A DNA stretch of 13,379 nt from Nonlabens sp. (GCA_030731685.1 JANQTO010000344.1:1-13379); one strand, 5' to 3'; positions 1 to 8,099 are shown, counted from the first letter of the stretch. A program made the numbers and translations. Notes: a model not told the origin generated them from the letters alone.

Positions 1-2637
1 ACAAAATGCTCCACAAGTTTCGATTTTCAGTAAATCTATGGCTATATCAGCAGTGAAACCTGTTCCAGGTGCGGCTTCCGTACCTGTTATTTGAATATAA
101 ATAACTTGACCAACATATGCATCTAAATTCACACCTACTGGAGCCCAAGGGTCTGAGCCCGCTGTCTGAAGTTGACCTACTGCTGTAAACTCATTAGTCC
201 ACGGTCCCGTAGCGCTAGGGCCTACATTAACCTGAAACTCATCAATCTCAATTCCAAATGCAAAATAGTAAAATGAAAGCTCCGCACCTGTATTAGCAAA
301 ACTTAAGTCGATGGCGGGTGAAACAATTGCCGCTGGTGTCGTTATGGTTGTTGAAGTTTCAAGGTAAGCAAAACCACCACCACTAAATGGAGCATCTGGC
401 CCCGTATTAGTAGATGTTGGCGACACTGCTCGGTTGAAATTCCACAGTCCTCCCGTTGTAGTACCTACACCGATGTTGCCTGTCCAACCGTTATCATTAT
501 TTTCAAATTCTTCTTGAAATACAAAAACGTTATCCAGTCCCGTACAAGCGACTCCTTGAGGTGGTAAAAATGCCGTAGTAAAAGAAATAGGTCCTTTTTG
601 AGCACTTAAGCTACCCATTCCACAGTCTGCTGTTACGTAAACATCGTAATTAGAATTAGGGTCCAAGCCCATAATGGTGTATGGGTTTGTAGCGACAGTT
701 ACTTCAAAAACATCAGGGTCTGTCGCGCTAGTACCAGGTGTAAATCCAACCGGACCATACTCTACAATCCACGAAGTTTCAGAGCCTTGTGTTTGCCAAG
801 AAACCTCAGCATCCATTGCGTTGATAGTTCCTAAAGTAATAATACCTACTGGGGCACAAGCAGGTGCTTCCTGCACACTAAAATCATCAATAGCCATATC
901 ACCTGTTGTAACACCAGTACGCGTAGAAACAAATCTAACTTGTATGTCACCTGTATAACCAGATAAATCAATAATAGCTTGCTCAAAAGGATCTGCACCT
1001 GATGTTTGAACCTGTCCTGTGCTTGTAAACAGTCCTGTTTGCCATGCAGTTCCGTCGTAAACATCCACACTCAGGTTACCCATATTAGGCCCGAACAAAT
1101 GGTAAAAGAATTGAACTGATGGATTTGTCAAACCATCCACGTTAATAATAGGAGAAAACAAGGTTGCGGTATCGCCGTTTGCACCTAAGGTTTCAATGTA
1201 AAAATATTTTGTTCCGCTATTTGCGGTGTTAGGGCCAGTACCTGCACTTGGAGTTGTTCCTGTGGCTGTCACGTTCCAGTCGTAACCTCTATTTCCACTT
1301 GCAGAAACAAATGATGCACTCCAACAATTTTCTCTTTCAAACGCTAAGTTTGCAGCAAAGCTCTCAAAATCGTCAACATAAGGAACTGCTGTAGTTGCCG
1401 CGATGGCAGTACACTGCGTCGTAAAACTAATATTGCGTCTTGAACTATAATCTGGCAAGGCTGGATCACATAATTCCCGTACATAAACATCATATGTCGT
1501 ATTTTGAGTAAGACCCGGAATATTAATAGTTGGAGATGTGACGTTAACAACTGTTCCTTGCATGGTTCCCGGCTGTGTAATTATCCCTGCGGCTGCGTAT
1601 TCTACCTCCCAAGAAGTTCCCGCTTGTCCTGCTGTCCACGAAACATCAGCTTCGGTGATACCAGCAAAGTCTACTTGTAAGCTACTTACCGGAAAACATG
1701 AAATTAATGTTCTTGAAGTATATGGACCTGCCCAAGTACTCAGGTCTCCATTTCCACAATCAATTTGAATATAAAAATCATAGCTTGTATCAGACATAAG
1801 CCCAGTTACGTCTGCAAATGGTGCAGTGAATTGGGTTGTGGTCTGTGCATTAGGTCCATTTAAAGTAAAGGGTGAAACACCGTACTGTATGTTTGTAGTG
1901 CCTGAATTATTACCGTTTGAATTCCACACAAAAGAAACGCTGCTTGAGGTATTCGTAATAGGCGTTATAGCACCAGGTGCGGGACAGGATTCTGTTGTAG
2001 TAAAAGTTATAGGCCCGCGAGGAGAACTAAGGTCAGTTCCACATTTTGCACGTACATAAACATCATATGTTGTTACAGAAGTCAAGCCATTTATTGTTCT
2101 AGGGTTCGTAGTTGAAGGAACGACTGTTCCACCAGTACCAACAGCATACGGGCTAACTCCATATTCTATTTCCCATTCGGTTTCTGAACCTCCATTAGTC
2201 CAACCTATTTCAGCACTATTAGCACTTACAGTAGCAACTGTAAGCATAGTTACCGCAGGGCAAGTAGGACAAACCGCTGTTCCTGTAAAATCTGCACTGG
2301 CATTAGGATTAAAGCCAGAATTAAAAACTGAAATCCCCTCAGAGTCTCTTAAAGACCATTGCCCATCACCAGTTGTAGCAGGTGGTGTATAATCAAAATT
2401 GATAGCATCACCATTTGCAACCGCAATGGCAAACGTCCTGATGTTTGGAGTTGTACCACTTGTTGAAATGGTATAAAAAGTAGGTGTGCCGCCATTTATC
2501 GTCACACTTACCCCAGCACCTGGGGTTGAAGCCCAACCTTGACCAAAATTGTCCTGAAGAACAAGTTCATAATTACACTGCGCAAATGCGGAGGTAATGA
2601 CAAAGAAAGAAATTAGAAAAGCATAGAAATGTCTCAT
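1..2637 (-). CDS. Large exported Fn3 / MAM-like repeat protein, 3' end beyond window
   Basis: An uninterrupted frame runs from ATG at 2637 to the left edge (879 residues), so the C-terminus is missing. Residues 1-20 are a signal peptide (hydrophobic core, then SAFAQ before Cys21). Visible domains are an N-terminal domain 21-122 (starts CNYELVLQDNFG, contains CPTCPAVT at the exit), Fn3 domains at about 125-215, 218-311 and 314-407 (each opens near a Cys and ends with a YDxY(V/I)xxxC strand), a cleaved-adhesin/MAM-like domain 418-590 (VPYVDDFESF, then NCW), a fourth Fn3 593-688, and a second MAM-like domain from about 705. Residues 1-407 are colinear with the start of the neighbouring 1688-residue protein, so the two are paralogs. 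No catalytic domain is seen; an adhesin or matrix role is inferred. By analogy with the paralog, a T9SS sorting domain is expected beyond the edge but cannot be seen. It is probably transcribed from its own promoter, because a terminator lies upstream. Confidence 0.9.
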   Translation of the reverse strand, partial: MRHFYAFLISFFVITSAFAQCNYELVLQDNFGQGWASTPGAGVSVTINGGTPTFYTISTSGTTPNIRTFAIAVANGDAINFDYTPPATTGDGQWSLRDSEGISVFNSGFNPNASADFTGTAVCPTCPAVTMLTVATVSANSAEIGWTNGGSETEWEIEYGVSPYAVGTGGTVVPSTTNPRTINGLTSVTTYDVYVRAKCGTDLSSPRGPITFTTTESCPAPGAITPITNTSSSVSFVWNSNGNNSGTTNIQYGVSPFTLNGPNAQTTTQFTAPFADVTGLMSDTSYDFYIQIDCGNGDLSTWAGPYTSRTLISCFPVSSLQVDFAGITEADVSWTAGQAGTSWEVEYAAAGIITQPGTMQGTVVNVTSPTINIPGLTQNTTYDVYVRELCDPALPDYSSRRNISFTTQCTAIAATTAVPYVDDFESFAANLAFERENCWSASFVSASGNRGYDWNVTATGTTPSAGTGPNTANSGTKYFYIETLGANGDTATLFSPIINVDGLTNPSVQFFYHLFGPNMGNLSVDVYDGTAWQTGLFTSTGQVQTSGADPFEQAIIDLSGYTGDIQVRFVSTRTGVTTGDMAIDDFSVQEAPACAPVGIITLGTINAMDAEVSWQTQGSETSWIVEYGPVGFTPGTSATDPDVFEVTVATNPYTIMGLDPNSNYDVYVTADCGMGSLSAQKGPISFTTAFLPPQGVACTGLDNVFVFQEEFENNDNGWTGNIGVGTTTGGLWNFNRAVSPTSTNTGPDAPFSGGGFAYLETSTTITTPAAIVSPAIDLSFANTGAELSFYYFAFGIEIDEFQVNVGPSATGPWTNEFTAVGQLQTAGSDPWAPVGVNLDAYVGQVIYIQITGTEAAPGTGFTADIAIDLLKIETCGAFC

Positions 2638-2656
2638 AAATATATAATTAAGGAAT

Positions 2657-2686
2657 CAAATAATAGCTCAAAATACAACTTATCAA
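2657..2686 (-). promoter_or_regulatory. Candidate Bacteroidota-type promoter for the downstream Fn3 protein gene
   Basis: On the minus strand TTG (2684-2686) is followed after 18 bases by TATTATTTG (2657-2665). This approximates the flavobacterial TTG / TAnnTTTG promoter but has one extra base between TA and TTTG. It lies about 20 bases upstream of the ATG, leaving a very short leader with no Shine-Dalgarno sequence. It fits the position after the terminator of the upstream gene. The region is AT-rich, so chance matches are likely. Confidence 0.35.
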
Positions 2687-2805
2687 CTAATGTATCGAAC
2701 TCATTTCTATATTTTTCGACGAAGGGACTCGTATAAGAGTTAAAGAAAACTTAAAACAGAAAACGGTATAACAAATATGCAAACCATTTTAAAATGTCAC
2801 AGTAC

Positions 2806-2821
2806 CGCTTTCGCGAAAGCG
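2806..2821. repeat. 16-bp palindrome CGCTTTCGCGAAAGCG, copy 1
   Basis: This is a perfect self-complementary 16-mer in the gap between the two large surface-protein genes, about 50 bases past the terminator of the upstream gene. GTCAC (2796-2800) and GTGAC (2821-2825) add a second, offset inverted pair around it. The identical 16-mer recurs at 8077-8092 and 11818-11833. Its function is unknown. Confidence 0.9.
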
Positions 2822-2870
2822 TGACTTACAATATTCAAATTTAAAAGGAATCAAGAAATTGATAAACGTA

Positions 2871-2902
2871 AAAAAGGACCATCTCGAAAGACAGCCCTTT
2901 TT
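2871..2902 (-). terminator. Rho-independent terminator after the 1688-residue surface-protein gene
   Basis: Read on the minus strand, a 13-bp stem (including G-U pairs) closes on the six-base loop TTTCGA. The left arm is AAAAAGGGCTGTC and the right arm is GATGGTCCTTTTT, followed by a further T. It begins 21 bases past the TAG stop. Its A-tract/T-tract symmetry could also let it stop plus-strand transcripts. It separates the two tandem surface-protein genes into distinct transcription units. Confidence 0.85.
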
Positions 2903-2923
2903 ACAATTTTAAATGAAGGAAAT

Positions 2924-5900
2924 CTATTCTTTAATTACCTTCACTACACTTGATTTAGAGTTAGAAATAACTTCTAAAAGATATACTCCTGTAGGATAGC
3001 CACTTAAATCGAGTTGCACATCAACACTGTTACCTTTAGCGCTAAAAATAACTTGCCCTAAAAGATTGCGTACCTGCACGGAATCTATAATATCATTACC
3101 TACAACATTCAACAAACCAGTAGTAGGGTTAGGATAATAAACAAAACCTAAGGCTTGTGGAGAATCTACCCCAGCCGTTACATCAATTCTAAAATTATCT
3201 ATGAAGAAATCAACATCGGCAGCGTCGGCAACGGTTCCATTACTTGACCAAAATGCGAAGCGAACATTACCTGTGTACGTTGCTAATGGTATACTCACTG
3301 ACTGACCTGTCGCCAGTATAGGTGTAGAAGCATTAAAGGTTGTTAGATTGTTCCATGTCGCTCCATTATCAGTGGTAATCAAAAGCTGCACTTCATCATC
3401 ACTTCCCATAGTGGTCGCAACTGTAGTGTTCCAATTAGTCATTGCGACTTGGAAGTTTAACGTACGATTACCTGCGGCACCCAAATCAAATGCAGGTGAA
3501 ACTAACCAGTCTCTTGTCACAGTAGTACTATCATAAATATTGATTTTAGCAGCACGACCATTAGGTCCACCTACAACATTCCCAAAATCGTCAGCTACCC
3601 AGGCACCATCAGCACCATTAGGTCCGGCAGCGATAGCAGTATCATTCCCTTCTGTCCAACACGTTCCTGGAAATACAGTAAAATCATTACCTGGGGCACC
3701 ACCTTGAGTTCCGTACGGTGTAGGGAATACTGCGCATGGTGTTGTGAAATTTAGAGGACCAGACCATATTGACGAAGAAGTTGCGGAACATACGGCTCTA
3801 ACATAAGCACTATATGTGGTAGTTGCACTTAGACCGGTTATAGTCTGTCTGTTTGTTGCAGTTGCATTCGTATAAATTGCTCCAGCAGTACCTTGCGCAA
3901 CACCGGTAGGCTGCACCTCTACTTCCCAAACGGTAGCTGATCCATTCTCAGTCCAACCGAAACTTGCAGTTGTAGCAGTTATAGCATTTACGTTCAATGC
4001 AATAGGCTCTGGACATGCTGGCAAGTCATCTACTCTAACATTATCTACATACATTATCCAGCCGTCAATAGCGCTTGGAGGAATTCTCCATGCGATGTAG
4101 ACGGTACCAGTATATGCTGAAAGATTAAGTTGTTGCTCTGCATATACAGTATTTGAAAAGGTAGTTGCTGGAAGTAGCACATTTGTAAAATCCCCAGGCG
4201 CTACTCCTGTTGTAGAAAGTAGAACCTCCATGTTGTTAGGCTCACCTGCGCTTTGTACACGATAATGGTAACGCAAACGCTGGTTACCCGTTAATACAAT
4301 ACCAGGGGAAATCAGATAATCATTGTCATTTCCAGCGTTGAAGTCGGTTGTGATAGTAGCGCTTTGGTCTCCTTCAAATGGAGTAGGCGTATAATTGAGG
4401 TCCCACGCGTCAGCATCTCCGTTCACATTTAAAACCGTCCAGCAGGACTCTGTCGTACTGCTTGAATTAAAGCCCTCTGAAAAAGGAACCGCAAAAGCAT
4501 TACATAAAGTTCTAAAAGTATTTACCTGAGAACGAACGCTACTAGTACCTGAACAATCGTACGTAATATAAGCATCGTAACAAGTATTAGGCGTTAATCC
4601 CGCAAGTACAAAAGGATTGCTAGTTGCTGTAACAACAACCGCTCCCGCCGCACTTGTTCCTGGTAGGAAACCGCAAGGACCATACTCTATAGAAACCGTC
4701 GTAGCAAGAGGTTCTGCTGCCCACGCAAGTGTTGCACTAGTCGCACTTACTGCACTATTTGTAATCATCAGCGGATTAGGACATGCTGGTGCCTCCTCAA
4801 CAGCGAAATTATCTATAGCTATATCGCCAGTAAAATCAGTTCCACGGGTACCTCTTAGAATAAGCTGAACTGTCTGTCCAGAGTAAGCAGCGAGAGAAAC
4901 AGTCGCTGTTCTGTAAGGAGCTGTTTCTGTTGTTTGCTGCTGACCTGTCAACGTGAACAGCGTGGTTTCAACTCCTGCAACGCTAGCTACAACAGCTAAA
5001 CTTCCCGTAGTCGGACCAAACATGTGATAATCAAACTCCAAGACTGGATTAGTTAATGGAGCTAAGTCAATAAGCGGTGACCTTAAATTAGTAATCGCTC
5101 CAGCGGTACCATTTGAGGCTTCTGTGTACATGTAGTTTCCAGTATTAATGGATGGCGCTGGACCAGTACCACCTGATGCAGTAAGCGTAGGAGGAGCAAC
5201 TACCCAATTGTAAGTAGCTAGTGTCGAGCTCCAGCACTGCTCTCTAACAAATCCATCCGCAGCGGTTGGAAAACCAGAGGTAGTTGCGGTAAAGTTCTCG
5301 AAATCTGCTAAATATGGAGCGGTTACGGCATTACATTCTGTAGTGAACGTAGTTACAACAGAACGGATACTTGAAGAACCTGAGCAATCAAAAGTAACAT
5401 AAGCCTCGTAACAAGTCTCAGCTGTAAGGCCTGTCAAAGTAAAAGGATTACTAGTAGCAGCCACCGTTACAGCACCCGCGGCACTCGTACCTGGAACAAA
5501 GCCACAAGGGCCATATTCAATGGAAACTGCTGTAGCAAGTGATTGCGCTGCCCAACCAATATTTGCAGTTGTTGCTGTTACAGCGCTGTTTGTTATCATT
5601 GCTGGATCTGGACAGGTAGGAATATCATCTATTCTCACATTGTCTATGTACATTCTCCAGCCATCAATTGCAGATGGTGGTATTCTCCAAGCAATATATA
5701 CAGTACCTGTGTAAGCTGATAAATCGAGTAACTGCTCTGCATACACAATATTTGAATATTGTGTCGCAGGAATCAGCACGTTTGTAAAGTCAGCAGGCGC
5801 ATTTCCGGTCGTGGAAAGCAATACTTCCATATTATTAGGCTCCGTAGCACTTTGAACACGGTAATTGTAACGTAAACGTTGATTACCCGTGAGTATAATT

Positions 5901-7990
5901 CCAGGGCTTATTAAATAATCGTCATCATTACCATTGTTAAAGTCTGTGTTTATTACTGCACTTTGATTTCCTTCAAATGGATTAAGGGTAGAGCTTAAAT
6001 CCCAAGTATCTGCATCTGCATTTACATTACGGACTATCCAACATGATTTTGTTGGGCTTGCAGAATTGAATCCCTCGGTAAAAGGGACAGCGAATGGCAC
6101 ACAGCTCGTTCTTGCACTTGCTGGACCTCTCTGTATACTCACGTCTCCAGGACCACAGACCGCATTAACGTAAAAATCAAAAGGTGTATTACTTGTAAGA
6201 GAAGGAATTGTAAATGGATTTGTAGCCGCAGGCACCACAGTTCCTACGCCTGTACCGGGAGCAAAACCAGGAGCGCCATATTCAATTTGCCAAGATGTTT
6301 CAGAGCCGCCTGCTGTCCAGCCAAGGGTAATAGAACTTTCCGTAACAGATGTTGCAGTTAAATCCGAAGGTAAAGGACATGTTGGTGGTGGCGCACATGT
6401 TACATTAGCTGACCAACCTGGTCTTGCAACCGAACCATCAGAAGTAAACACAAAAGTCAAACAACCAGAGGTGGTTGTTCCTATTAATATTTCACCTACT
6501 AAATTACCTGTACCTGTATTATTGGCAGGATCCCAGCACCATTCTGTACTACCTGAAGGGGTATCAATGGTAGGAAATGTTGTGTCAGGACCATCATAAA
6601 TAGTAAGACCATCGTAACAGCTTGTGGCACTTAGTTCCTCCATATCATTAAACGTAAAGTTTACATAAACGACATCACCAGGATTATCAGGACATATATT
6701 ATATGTGATATTGGCATTATTTTCATAGTCTCCAGAAACCCCGCCAGAGTCTACGAATAAATCACCATTACAATAGTCTGCAGGAGTAAGCACGTTTGCA
6801 CATACTGGCGTCGATTGGTCATTTGCAGCACAAACGGCTGTTACACATATACTGTAGAAAGTTCCAGAGCTAAGACCTGTTAATGTGTAGGGGTTCGTTG
6901 TTACAGCAACTGTTGTACCAGTTCCAGGAGTAAAGCCAGGAGCACCATACTCAATACTCCAAGCCGTTTCGGAACCTCCAGCGGTCCATGCGATATCTAC
7001 TTGTGTTTGTTGAACATTACTAAACGTCACACCAGATATGTCAGGACAAGATTGTAATGTTCTAGCGGTATAAGGAGCTGTGGTCCATGCACTAAAATCA
7101 CCCATTCCACAGTCTATGCGTATGTAAAAGTCATAATTTGTATTTGCAGTCAATCCACTTACAATCGCAAACGGAGCTGTACTACCAGTAACCACAGTTC
7201 CCTGACCAGTTCCTGGTGCGGTTATAACGCCAGCTGGAGCATAATTAATCTCGTAATCAGAAGAGGTATTACCGTTTGCATCCCAGATAAACTCCACTTC
7301 AGTTGCACGTTGTGTTACTGGTGTTACAGCGCCAGGTGCAGGACACGATGGTGTTGTGGTAAATGACCCACATGAGTTTCTTCCTACATCTCCAGGTCCA
7401 CATACAGAACGCACACAAAAATCATAAGTTGTATTTGCTGCAAGTCCCGTAACGGTAAATGGATTTGTAGTTACATTATTTATAACAACGCCACCTGAAC
7501 CTTGGGTATAAGGGGCTACACCGAATTCAATAACCCATTCAGTCTCATTACCTACCTGTGTCCACCCAATTGATGCGGAGTTTGCAGTAACCGTAGTTGC
7601 TAGCGCATTAGTAACTGCAGGACACGTAGGGCAGCTCGCTGTACCAGAAAAGTCTGCTGAACTCATAGGGTTGAAGCCAGAATTGAAAATTTCAAAACCT
7701 TCAGAATCTCTCAACAACCACTGCATGTCGCCTGTAACGGCCGGAGCAGTGTAATCAAATATAAGCGCATCGCCGGTATTCACTTGAATAGGAAAGGTTT
7801 GAGTTCTTCCCGCAGCACCTGTCGTTGTGATGGTATAAAATGTCGTTGTTCCATTCACAGAAACATTAACTCCAGTAGGAGCCGTGTAGCTTCCACCAAA
7901 GTTATCCTGAATAACGAGCTGATAATTACATTGAGCCATAGCCGTTAACGATGCCAGTAGCGCAATTACCATTAGGTAAATTTGTTTCAT
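2924..7990 (-). CDS. Giant T9SS-secreted Fn3 / CUB / cleaved-adhesin mosaic protein
   Basis: Complete at 1688 residues. The signal peptide is 1-20 (SLTAMAQ before Cys21), followed by a conserved N-terminal domain 21-119. Fn3 domains lie at about 122-214, 216-312, 315-404, 538-628, 793-885, 1070-1162 and 1326-1418. A CUB domain spans 407-532, with six Cys and the pattern CYDGLTIYDG. Cleaved-adhesin/MAM-like domains lie at about 635-790, 889-1067, 1168-1323 and 1423-1604; the first and third contain DYLISPG and EVLLSTTG, typical of gingipain/HagA adhesin modules. Residues 1614-1688 are a T9SS type A sorting domain (YYPNPTTG ... LSGYPTGVYLLEV), so the protein should cross the outer membrane by T9SS and be surface-attached or released. 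No enzyme domain is seen; adhesion or substrate binding is inferred. Domain pairs 635-790/1168-1323 and 793-885/1070-1162 are internal duplicates. It has its own promoter candidate and terminator, and the next gene is a paralog. Confidence 0.95.
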   Translation of the reverse strand: MKQIYLMVIALLASLTAMAQCNYQLVIQDNFGGSYTAPTGVNVSVNGTTTFYTITTTGAAGRTQTFPIQVNTGDALIFDYTAPAVTGDMQWLLRDSEGFEIFNSGFNPMSSADFSGTASCPTCPAVTNALATTVTANSASIGWTQVGNETEWVIEFGVAPYTQGSGGVVINNVTTNPFTVTGLAANTTYDFCVRSVCGPGDVGRNSCGSFTTTPSCPAPGAVTPVTQRATEVEFIWDANGNTSSDYEINYAPAGVITAPGTGQGTVVTGSTAPFAIVSGLTANTNYDFYIRIDCGMGDFSAWTTAPYTARTLQSCPDISGVTFSNVQQTQVDIAWTAGGSETAWSIEYGAPGFTPGTGTTVAVTTNPYTLTGLSSGTFYSICVTAVCAANDQSTPVCANVLTPADYCNGDLFVDSGGVSGDYENNANITYNICPDNPGDVVYVNFTFNDMEELSATSCYDGLTIYDGPDTTFPTIDTPSGSTEWCWDPANNTGTGNLVGEILIGTTTSGCLTFVFTSDGSVARPGWSANVTCAPPPTCPLPSDLTATSVTESSITLGWTAGGSETSWQIEYGAPGFAPGTGVGTVVPAATNPFTIPSLTSNTPFDFYVNAVCGPGDVSIQRGPASARTSCVPFAVPFTEGFNSASPTKSCWIVRNVNADADTWDLSSTLNPFEGNQSAVINTDFNNGNDDDYLISPGIILTGNQRLRYNYRVQSATEPNNMEVLLSTTGNAPADFTNVLIPATQYSNIVYAEQLLDLSAYTGTVYIAWRIPPSAIDGWRMYIDNVRIDDIPTCPDPAMITNSAVTATTANIGWAAQSLATAVSIEYGPCGFVPGTSAAGAVTVAATSNPFTLTGLTAETCYEAYVTFDCSGSSSIRSVVTTFTTECNAVTAPYLADFENFTATTSGFPTAADGFVREQCWSSTLATYNWVVAPPTLTASGGTGPAPSINTGNYMYTEASNGTAGAITNLRSPLIDLAPLTNPVLEFDYHMFGPTTGSLAVVASVAGVETTLFTLTGQQQTTETAPYRTATVSLAAYSGQTVQLILRGTRGTDFTGDIAIDNFAVEEAPACPNPLMITNSAVSATSATLAWAAEPLATTVSIEYGPCGFLPGTSAAGAVVVTATSNPFVLAGLTPNTCYDAYITYDCSGTSSVRSQVNTFRTLCNAFAVPFSEGFNSSSTTESCWTVLNVNGDADAWDLNYTPTPFEGDQSATITTDFNAGNDNDYLISPGIVLTGNQRLRYHYRVQSAGEPNNMEVLLSTTGVAPGDFTNVLLPATTFSNTVYAEQQLNLSAYTGTVYIAWRIPPSAIDGWIMYVDNVRVDDLPACPEPIALNVNAITATTASFGWTENGSATVWEVEVQPTGVAQGTAGAIYTNATATNRQTITGLSATTTYSAYVRAVCSATSSSIWSGPLNFTTPCAVFPTPYGTQGGAPGNDFTVFPGTCWTEGNDTAIAAGPNGADGAWVADDFGNVVGGPNGRAAKINIYDSTTVTRDWLVSPAFDLGAAGNRTLNFQVAMTNWNTTVATTMGSDDEVQLLITTDNGATWNNLTTFNASTPILATGQSVSIPLATYTGNVRFAFWSSNGTVADAADVDFFIDNFRIDVTAGVDSPQALGFVYYPNPTTGLLNVVGNDIIDSVQVRNLLGQVIFSAKGNSVDVQLDLSGYPTGVYLLEVISNSKSSVVKVIKE
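4022..4489 (-). repeat. Internal duplicate: cleaved-adhesin domain copy J3
   Basis: Encodes residues 1168-1323 of the giant surface protein. It aligns without gaps to residues 635-790 (5621-6088): 124 of 156 residues are identical by hand count. The DNA differs at many third codon positions, so the duplication is not recent. Confidence 0.85.
4505..4783 (-). repeat. Internal duplicate: four-cysteine Fn3 copy F6
   Basis: Encodes residues 1070-1162 of the giant surface protein. It aligns without gaps to residues 793-885 (5336-5614): 67 of 93 residues are identical by hand count. Both copies carry the extra Cys positions GPCGF and TCY that the other Fn3 domains of this protein lack. Confidence 0.8.
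5336..5614 (-). repeat. Internal duplicate: four-cysteine Fn3 copy F5
   Basis: Encodes residues 793-885 and is the partner of the copy at 4505-4783. It sits directly after cleaved-adhesin copy J1, whereas its partner sits directly before copy J3. Confidence 0.8.
5621..6088 (-). repeat. Internal duplicate: cleaved-adhesin domain copy J1
   Basis: Encodes residues 635-790 and is the partner of the copy at 4022-4489. Shared blocks include DYLISPG, LTGNQRLRY, PNNMEVLLSTTG and IAWRIPPSAIDGW. Confidence 0.85.
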
Positions 7991-8015
7991 TATTATATGT
8001 TTAAAAATTAAAAGT

Positions 8016-8045
8016 GAAAGATAATATTTAACTCTAACTTAACAA
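8016..8045 (-). promoter_or_regulatory. Candidate Bacteroidota-type promoter for the giant surface-protein gene
   Basis: On the minus strand TTG (8043-8045) precedes TATCTTTC (8016-8023) by 19 bases. That is seven of eight positions against TAnnTTTG with canonical spacing. The ATG at 7990 lies 25 bases downstream, implying a short leader, and there is no Shine-Dalgarno sequence in the AT-rich stretch before it. It sits between the fabI terminator and the gene, as expected for an independent transcription unit. Confidence 0.45.
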
Positions 8046-8071
8046 GTATTTATGAAAGGTATTTTTGTGGA

Positions 8072-8097
8072 TATTTCGCTTTCGCGAAAGCGAAATA
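8072..8097. repeat. 26-bp perfect palindrome containing CGCTTTCGCGAAAGCG, copy 2
   Basis: The core 16-mer (8077-8092) is extended by five matching bases on each side, giving a perfect 26-bp inverted repeat with no loop. It lies immediately past the fabI terminator and about 27 bases upstream of the surface-protein promoter candidate. It could be a protein-binding dyad, a cruciform, or part of a larger termination structure; the sequence does not decide which. Confidence 0.9.
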
Positions 8098-8099
8098 AA

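Noticed and set aside
674..958. Plus-strand open frames opposite the surface-protein genes (also 1538-1768, 1826-2059, 3348-3536, 4617-4868, 5520-5714)
   Set aside because: They are antisense to long, strongly supported genes, show no domain and no promoter or ribosome site, and arise from the Thr/Ala/Val-rich codon composition of the Fn3 repeats.
846..1550. Minus-strand frames at 846-1070 and 1344-1550 within the partial Fn3 gene
   Set aside because: They are out-of-frame shadows; the frame starting at 2637 is continuous across both and encodes clear Fn3 and MAM-like domains.
2638..2923. Possibility that the two surface-protein genes are one gene broken by mutation
   Set aside because: Each has its own signal peptide and N-terminal domain, the upstream one ends in a complete T9SS sorting tail, and a strong terminator separates them; they are tandem paralogs.
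4022..6088. Repeated segments considered as mobile element or CRISPR
   Set aside because: The repeats are in-frame protein domains with mostly silent DNA differences; there are no short direct repeats with unique spacers, no transposase and no terminal inverted repeats.
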